NCBI GenBank assembly: GCA_016735415.1
Contig: JAERRP010000569.1
Location: 1-10,480, forward strand
Reading direction: 5' to 3'
DNA length: 10,480 bases
Source of the DNA: Desulfobacterales bacterium
GTDB taxonomy: Bacteria > Desulfobacterota > Desulfobacteria > Desulfobacterales > UBA5852
The notes beneath the pieces are model-generated. The model made no database searches, was not told the origin of the DNA, and saw only the letters and a list, made by a program, of their open reading frames with translations. The position numbers and the translations under genes were made by a program. Within the stretch, counting starts at the first letter, position 1, and every line of letters starts with the position of its first letter. This document shows, one piece after another, positions 6,203 through 10,480 of the stretch.

Positions 6203-7701
6203 CAGCCCACTATCCTGTTCTCATCATTGTGGTCCCGTTGGTGGCGGCCTTTCTGGTCACCATCGCGGGCTGGATCGATAAACGGTTTTGTTTCCCGCTG
6301 GCCGCAGCGGCGCTCCTGGCCGTGCTTCTGATCAGTGTGGGGTTGCTGTTTGAAGTGCAGCAGGGCGGGCCGGTCGAATACTTCCTGGCGGGCTGGACGC
6401 CGCCGGTGGGTATCGGCCTGCGGGTCGATCACTTGAACGTCATCGTCCTCGTGGCCGTGGCCGCGGTGGCCTTCCTCAACCTAGTGGGAACCCGGCCGAT
6501 CGTGGAGGAAACTTACGCCGATCGGCTGGGCGCATTTTACACCCTGTATATTTTACTGGTCACCGGCCTGATGGGCATCACCGCTACCGGCGATGCGTTC
6601 AACCTTTACGTTCTGCTCGAGATAGCGGCCCTCACCGGTTACGCCCTGATCGGCATGGGGGAGGGCCGGGCCCCGCTGTCCAGCCTGAATTATATCTTTA
6701 TGGGGACGATCGGGGCCAGCTTCTATCTGTTGGGGGTGGGTTATCTCTATCTGGCCACCGGGACCCTGAACATGGCCGATCTGGCGGCAAGACTGCCGGA
6801 AGTATACGGTTCCAGGGTGGTGGTGTCCGGCTTTATAATGTGTCTGGCCGGGTTGTGCCTTAAAATGGGTTTTTTCCCGCTGCATGCCTGGCTGCCCAAT
6901 GCTTATTCCCACGCCCCTTCTCCGGTCAGCAGCCTCGTGGCCCCGCTTATGACCAAGGTCATGGTCTACGTCATGATACGGATGGTGCTTTTTGTCTTCA
7001 CGCCCGCCTTCGCCTTCGCGTACCTGCAGCTGAACGGTCCCATGGTCTGGCTGGCGGTGATCGCCATCGTGGCCGGCTCCCTCCTGGCACTTTCCACCCG
7101 GCGTCTGAAACGCATGCTGACCTATATTATCGTGGCCGAGGTCGGCTATATGGTCGGCGGTTTCTGGCTGGGCAATCGGGCCGGCATGTCGGGGGCCATT
7201 CTCCATATCGTCAACGATGCGGCCATGACCTTCTGTGTGTTTCTGGCGGCGGCCGCCCTTCTCCACAAGAACGAAGGCGATACCATCGACGATCTGCAGG
7301 GCATGTTCACCAAAATGCCGGTGACCATGGCCGCCTTTGTGGTGGCCGGCCTCTCGATTATCGGCGTGCCGCCCACCTGCGGCTTTTTCAGCAAATGGTA
7401 TCTCATATCCGGTGGTATCGCCGCCGGCCAGTACGGTTTTGTGGCCGCCCTGCTCTTCAGCAGTCTGATCAACCTGGTGCTTTTCTTCCGGATTTTCGAG
7501 ATCGCGTATTTTGAGCCTTTCAGCGCCCCTCACGGATCGCACGGCCATGGCGCCGTCCACGGAACGGCCGTCCAGGAGGCGCCGCTGCAAATGCTTGTAC
7601 CGCTGGTGACCTCAGCCCTGCTGCTGGTTGCGCTGGGGTTGTACGCCGGTGATATTGTCGAGCTCTTCGTGGTTCAAGTTATTCCGACAGGGATTCGCTG
7701 A
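6199..7701 (+). CDS. mnhD: Mrp/Mnh-type Na+/H+ antiporter subunit D (NuoL/M/N-like)
   Basis: The first of three antiporter-like subunits, 500 aa, with about 14 predicted helices; related to NuoL/M/N of complex I. The proton-path residues are present: TM5 Glu141 in YVLLEIAALTGYAL, TM7 Lys222 in LKMGFFPLHAWLP, TM8 Lys253 in PLMTKVMVYVMIR, and a distal Lys399 in GFFSKWYL. The TM8 segment reads SSLVAPLMTKV, without the His of the LLHA form, which is how MrpD proteins differ from the NuoL/MrpA type. A loop at 445-454 is unusually rich in His and Gly (five His in about a dozen residues). It starts inside the subunit C stop and ends 3 nt before the next antiporter subunit. Family assignment is firm; whether protons alone or also Na+ pass here is not known. 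Confidence 0.95.
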   Translation: MTAHYPVLIIVVPLVAAFLVTIAGWIDKRFCFPLAAAALLAVLLISVGLLFEVQQGGPVEYFLAGWTPPVGIGLRVDHLNVIVLVAVAAVAFLNLVGTRPIVEETYADRLGAFYTLYILLVTGLMGITATGDAFNLYVLLEIAALTGYALIGMGEGRAPLSSLNYIFMGTIGASFYLLGVGYLYLATGTLNMADLAARLPEVYGSRVVVSGFIMCLAGLCLKMGFFPLHAWLPNAYSHAPSPVSSLVAPLMTKVMVYVMIRMVLFVFTPAFAFAYLQLNGPMVWLAVIAIVAGSLLALSTRRLKRMLTYIIVAEVGYMVGGFWLGNRAGMSGAILHIVNDAAMTFCVFLAAAALLHKNEGDTIDDLQGMFTKMPVTMAAFVVAGLSIIGVPPTCGFFSKWYLISGGIAAGQYGFVAALLFSSLINLVLFFRIFEIAYFEPFSAPHGSHGHGAVHGTAVQEAPLQMLVPLVTSALLLVALGLYAGDIVELFVVQVIPTGIR

Positions 7702-7704
7702 TTT

Positions 7705-9183
7705 ATGGACTCGATTTTCTCCATTAAACCGCTCGCCGCCGTGCTGGTATCGCTTCTGGCGGCGCCCTTTATTTTCGGCAGCCGCTCGCCCAATGTGCGC
7801 GAAGGGTGGACCTTCCTGGCGGCGCTGATCAAATTCGCGCTGGTGGCGTCCATGCTGCCGGCGGTGCTGGCCGGACAGGAAATTGTCTGCACCGTGGTGC
7901 AGGTGCTGCCGGGCCTGAGCATTGCCTTCCGGGTGGATGCCTTCGGCATGCTCTTCGCGATCGTGGCCTCTTTCTTATGGATTATCACCTCGGCCTATTC
8001 CATCGGCTATATGCGGGGACTCGACGAGCATGCCCAGAACCGGTATTATTGCTGTTTTGCCGTTTCTCTGAGCGCCACCATCGGCGTGGCTTTTGCCGGC
8101 AATCTGCTGACGCTCTACCTCTTTTACGAGATGCTGTCCCTGGCCACCTATCCCCTGGTCACCCATCACCAGGACCGGGAAGCCCGGACTTCCGGACGCA
8201 AATACCTGCTGTACACGGTGGGCTCCTCCATCGCACTGGTGCTGCCCGCCATGCTGATGGTCTATTACCTGACGGGCGATCTATCCTTCGGCCCCCAGGG
8301 GGTTCTGGCCGGCCAGGCCTCCCGTGCCACCGTGGCGGTGCTGCTGTTCATGTTTGTTTTCGGTTTTGCCAAAGCCGCGGTGATGCCGATGCATTCCTGG
8401 CTGCCGGCGGCCATGGTGGCCCCCACGCCGGTGAGTGCCCTGCTGCACGCCGTGGCCGTGGTCAAGGTGGGTGTTTTCAGTATTGTGCGCACCGCCACCG
8501 GCATCTTCGGCACGGATATGCTGGCCTCTTTTCAGCTCGGCCCGCCGCTTCTGGTCGTGGCCTCGGTGACGATTCTGGCGGGGTCCCTGATCGCCCTCTC
8601 CCAGGACAACCTGAAGCGCATGCTGGCGTTTTCCACCATTGCGCAACTGTCTTATATCGTTCTGGGGGTGGCCCTGCTGTCGCCCAAAGGGCTCACCGGC
8701 GGCATGGTGCATATCGCCATGCACGCGTTCGGCAAGATCACCCTGTTTTTCTGTGCCGGGGCTATTTTTGTCGCCACCGGCAAGAAAAACATTAGTGAAA
8801 TGACGGGCATCGGGCGCCGGATGCCGGTGACCATGACGGCCTTTTTCATCGGGTCGCTCAGCATTATCGGTATGCCGCCCTGCGGCGGGTTTTTTAGTAA
8901 ATGGTATCTGGCCCTGGGGGCCCTGGAAGCACACCATATCGCTGTTTTAGTAGTGCTGCTGGTGAGTTCCCTCCTGAACGCCGCCTATTTCATGCCGGTG
9001 GCCTACAAGGCTTTTTTCTGCCCGCCCGACGAGGCCCTGTTTGAAAACCGGGTTCAGGAAGCGCCCCTGTTCTGTGTCGTGCCGCTGGTGATCACCGCCG
9101 TGATATCCATCGCCCTGCTGGTTTATCCTCAGCCGTTTATGCAACTGGCCATGATGTCGGCCGCCAAATTCACCGGATTATAA
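7705..9183 (+). CDS. Second antiporter-like subunit, MrpA/NuoL-core type (annotated as MnhD family)
   Basis: A second NuoL/M/N-like membrane subunit, 492 aa. Key residues are complete: TM5 Glu142 in FYEMLSLATYP, TM7 Lys223 in FAKAAVMPMHSWLP, TM8 His248 and Lys254 in SALLHAVAVVKVGVFSI, His336 and His340 in HIAMHAFGKITLF with Lys344, and distal Lys399 in GFFSKWYL. The LLHAVAVVK form is that of NuoL/NuoM and MrpA, so this protein is a plausible stand-in for the N-terminal core of MrpA. It ends soon after the helical core and lacks the MrpA C-terminal extension, whose MbhD and MbhE parts are encoded upstream. AGGGA (7689-7693) precedes the ATG at 7705, 3 nt after the subunit D stop. Databases would probably label it subunit D or proton-conducting membrane transporter. 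Confidence 0.92.
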   Translation: MDSIFSIKPLAAVLVSLLAAPFIFGSRSPNVREGWTFLAALIKFALVASMLPAVLAGQEIVCTVVQVLPGLSIAFRVDAFGMLFAIVASFLWIITSAYSIGYMRGLDEHAQNRYYCCFAVSLSATIGVAFAGNLLTLYLFYEMLSLATYPLVTHHQDREARTSGRKYLLYTVGSSIALVLPAMLMVYYLTGDLSFGPQGVLAGQASRATVAVLLFMFVFGFAKAAVMPMHSWLPAAMVAPTPVSALLHAVAVVKVGVFSIVRTATGIFGTDMLASFQLGPPLLVVASVTILAGSLIALSQDNLKRMLAFSTIAQLSYIVLGVALLSPKGLTGGMVHIAMHAFGKITLFFCAGAIFVATGKKNISEMTGIGRRMPVTMTAFFIGSLSIIGMPPCGGFFSKWYLALGALEAHHIAVLVVLLVSSLLNAAYFMPVAYKAFFCPPDEALFENRVQEAPLFCVVPLVITAVISIALLVYPQPFMQLAMMSAAKFTGL

Positions 9184-9186
9184 GCC

Positions 9187-9315
9187 GTGCCTGAAGAACA
9201 TGAAGAATTGATGGAATTGAAGCATGACCCCGTTCCGGGCTACCGGCCGATCTTTTTCGTGGCCATCACGGTGGGCCTTCTGTATATGGGCGTCATTCTT
9301 TACAATACGCTGTAA
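9187..9315 (+). CDS. Small single-helix membrane protein, function unknown
   Basis: A short 42-codon frame starting with GTG at 9187, only 3 nt after the stop of the second antiporter subunit and on the same strand. The product has an acidic N-terminal part (EEHEELMEL at 3-11), a PGYRP turn (17-21) and a single hydrophobic helix (about 22-39) ending in YNTL. By the positive-inside rule the orientation is not clear-cut. Ribosome site evidence for the GTG is weak; ATG at codon 9 is a possible alternative start with GAAGAA upstream. I call it because of its tight fit between operon genes and its clean membrane segment with third-position GC choice like the neighbours. It may be a small accessory subunit of the antiporter. 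No family is recognised. Confidence 0.6.
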   Translation: MPEEHEELMELKHDPVPGYRPIFFVAITVGLLYMGVILYNTL

Positions 9316-9354
9316 TACGGCAGGCGCGCGCGCGCGACCGCGCCCCGCGGTATT
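9314..9354. repeat. GC-alternating run inside an imperfect hairpin in an operon gap
   Basis: The 77-nt gap between the small ORF and the next gene contains a pure GC alternation of 13 nt (9324-9336). It is flanked by AATAC (9314-9318) and GTATT (9350-9354). The arms can pair further inward with two mismatches and one bulge, giving a strong but imperfect GC-rich stem. No U-run follows, so a standard intrinsic terminator is unlikely; an attenuating or mRNA-processing structure is possible. Alternating GC is also prone to Z-DNA and to slippage. Confidence 0.45.
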
Positions 9355-9392
9355 CCAACCCTGAGACCGCAACCTGCCAGGAGGTCGTTGAC

Positions 9393-9653
9393 ATGCTTTC
9401 AAAACCGCCGGATGAGAAAATCTACCTGTTCGACAAGCCCAAAAACGTCAAGCGGCTGTTCGTCTTTTTCTATTCCACGCTCGTTTTGCTCCTGATCGCC
9501 GAATTTTTTGTGCATAAGCATCCCCATTTCCCGTGGGAGGGCTGGTGGGGGTTTTACGCGGTTTACGGTTTTGTGGCCTGTGTTCTGCTGGTTCTGGTGG
9601 CCAAATACATATTGCGGCCGCTGGTCAAACGCCGGGAGGACTATTATGATTAA
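9393..9653 (+). CDS. Conserved-looking two-helix membrane protein of the antiporter operon, function unknown
   Basis: An 86-aa protein with a clean topology: a hydrophilic basic N-terminus (1-21, ending KNVKR), helix 1 at about 22-40, a short aromatic and His-containing loop (HKHPHFPWEGWWG, 41-53), helix 2 at about 54-73 and a basic/acidic tail (RPLVKRREDYYD). Charges put both ends in the cytoplasm. A full AGGAGG ribosome site (9379-9384) stands 8 nt before the ATG. The stop lies inside the next gene, which starts at 9646, so the two overlap by 8 nt and are probably translated together. I cannot assign it to a named family; its place between two antiporter-like subunits suggests a small structural partner of the complex. 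Confidence 0.83.
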   Translation: MLSKPPDEKIYLFDKPKNVKRLFVFFYSTLVLLLIAEFFVHKHPHFPWEGWWGFYAVYGFVACVLLVLVAKYILRPLVKRREDYYD

Positions 9654-10480
9654 CCCCGTGCCGCCGGCGGCCGTGTTCATCATCGGGGCCCTGCTCGTTC
9701 CGCTTTTCCGGGGGAACCTGCGGCGTGCTGTGATGCTGATCCTGCCGGTTCTGGCCGTTATCAATTTGATCCAATTGCCGATGGGCGACAGCTGGACGGT
9801 ATCCTTTCTGGGGCAGGAACTGGTGCTGGCACGGATCGACCGCCTGTCCCTGGTGTTCGGCTATATTTTTATCCTGATCGGACTGATCACCACGATTTAC
9901 GCCCTGCACGTGGAGGATACCGTGCAGAATGTGGCCGGTGTCCTTTATACCGGCAGCGCCCTCGGGGTTATTTTCGCCGGCGATTTTTTCAGTTTTTTTA
10001 TTTTCTGGGAGCTGTTGACCGTCTTTTGCGTGCAGTTGATCTGGGCACGCCGCACGCGTCTATCCATGGGTGCTGGGTATCGTTATCTGCTGATTCATGT
10101 CGCGGGCGGATTGATTCTGCTGGCCGGCATCGTCCTGCACGTTCACCATACCGGCTCGATCGAATTCGGCCTGATCGGCCTCAACGGCCCCGGGTCGTTT
10201 CTGATTTTTCTCGGATTCGGGATCAACTGCGCCTGGCCGATTCTGCATACCTGGCTCTCCGATGCCTACCCCGAAGCAACCATTACCGGCACCGTTTTTT
10301 TAAGTGCCTTCACCACCAAAGCCGCCGTCTACGCCCTGGCCCGGGCCTATCCGGGCACCGAGGCCCTGATCTGGATCGGCGCCGGCATGGCCGGCTTTCC
10401 CATCTTTTTCGCCGTGATCGAAAACGACCTGCGGCGGGGATTTTCACTAGATGTCCTGCCAGTTTCAATTCATATTGATC
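9646..10480 (+). CDS. Third antiporter-like (NuoL/M/N, MnhD-family) subunit, partial, atypical TM7 and divergent end
   Basis: The third proton-channel-like subunit, open to the right edge (278 residues seen; complete members are about 480-500). The ATG has GGGAGGA at 9634-9640 and overlaps the previous gene by 8 nt. Family features are a TM5 Glu122 in FIFWELLTVFC, a TM7 segment NCAWPILHTWLSDAYPEAT with His201, and a TM8 Lys225 in SAFTTKAAVYALAR, then ENDLRR at 259-264. The canonical TM7 Lys, seven residues before the His in the two upstream subunits, is Asn194 here. After codon 264 (about 10437) the protein no longer resembles the expected next helix (normally a VLAYS-like continuation), although the frame stays open, and the DNA turns AT-rich. 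This could be a contig-end artefact or an insertion. Confidence 0.85.
   Translation, partial: MINPVPPAAVFIIGALLVPLFRGNLRRAVMLILPVLAVINLIQLPMGDSWTVSFLGQELVLARIDRLSLVFGYIFILIGLITTIYALHVEDTVQNVAGVLYTGSALGVIFAGDFFSFFIFWELLTVFCVQLIWARRTRLSMGAGYRYLLIHVAGGLILLAGIVLHVHHTGSIEFGLIGLNGPGSFLIFLGFGINCAWPILHTWLSDAYPEATITGTVFLSAFTTKAAVYALARAYPGTEALIWIGAGMAGFPIFFAVIENDLRRGFSLDVLPVSIHID

Noticed and set aside
6553..7590. 345-codon minus-strand frame opposite subunit D
   Set aside because: The product is rich in His, Gln, Gly and Arg, as expected for the complement of a GC-rich membrane-protein gene; it is fully covered by a clear family member on the other strand.
7806..8795. 329-codon plus-strand frame inside the second antiporter subunit
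   Set aside because: Out-of-frame shadow of the NuoL-like gene with Arg/Gly/Pro-rich composition and no family signal.
3444..10480. Identification as complex I (nuo) or as an energy-converting hydrogenase (mbh/ech)
   Set aside because: MnhE, MnhF, MnhG and MnhB are diagnostic for Mrp-type antiporters, and no quinone-site, iron-sulfur or hydrogenase subunit is in the window. A redox partner outside the window remains possible.
10462..10480. GTTTCAAT-type start of a CRISPR repeat at the right edge
   Set aside because: Only one partial copy of a short AT-rich motif is present, with no second repeat or spacer; chance resemblance cannot be told from signal.

Overview
The window reads as chromosomal DNA of a Gram-negative bacterium, GC-rich in the coding regions (about 60% GC in sampled stretches). 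A member of the Desulfobacterota (sulfate-reducer-like) is my best guess. That rests on my recollection of how such genomes arrange a multi-gene Mrp/Mnh antiporter locus with extra NuoL/M/N-like subunits and small membrane proteins; no marker gene here proves it.

Left part, minus strand (1-2356): the start of a dipeptide/oligopeptide ABC importer operon. The substrate-binding lipoprotein (DppA-like) comes first. A strong hairpin with a short U-rich tail follows in the 118-nt gap, then the first permease (DppB-like), which is cut by the left window edge. The hairpin probably lets the binding protein be made in excess over the membrane subunits.

Middle part (2357-3443): a short divergent intergenic region, then a plus-strand gene of lower GC for a small predicted lipoprotein with an EF-hand-like Asp-rich loop. 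About 480 nt without a convincing gene follows, holding short direct and inverted repeats just before the next operon.

Right part, plus strand (3444-10480): a tightly packed operon for an Mrp-type (multisubunit) cation/proton antiporter in the order E-F-G-MbhD-like-(MbhE+B)-C-D-D2-small ORF-2TM protein-third antiporter-like subunit. Most junctions overlap or are nearly abutting. The C-terminal modules of the usual large MrpA subunit are not fused to an antiporter subunit here. The MbhD (DUF4040) part is a separate 81-aa protein and the MbhE part is fused to the front of MnhB. Three different NuoL/M/N-like proton-channel subunits are encoded. The third lacks the canonical TM7 lysine (Asn instead) and also loses family resemblance over its last 40 or so bases at the window edge. 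Two small membrane proteins of unknown function sit between the second and third antiporter subunits. Together the complex would exchange cytoplasmic Na+ (or another cation) for external protons, or be coupled to a redox module encoded outside the window. No redox subunit is visible here.
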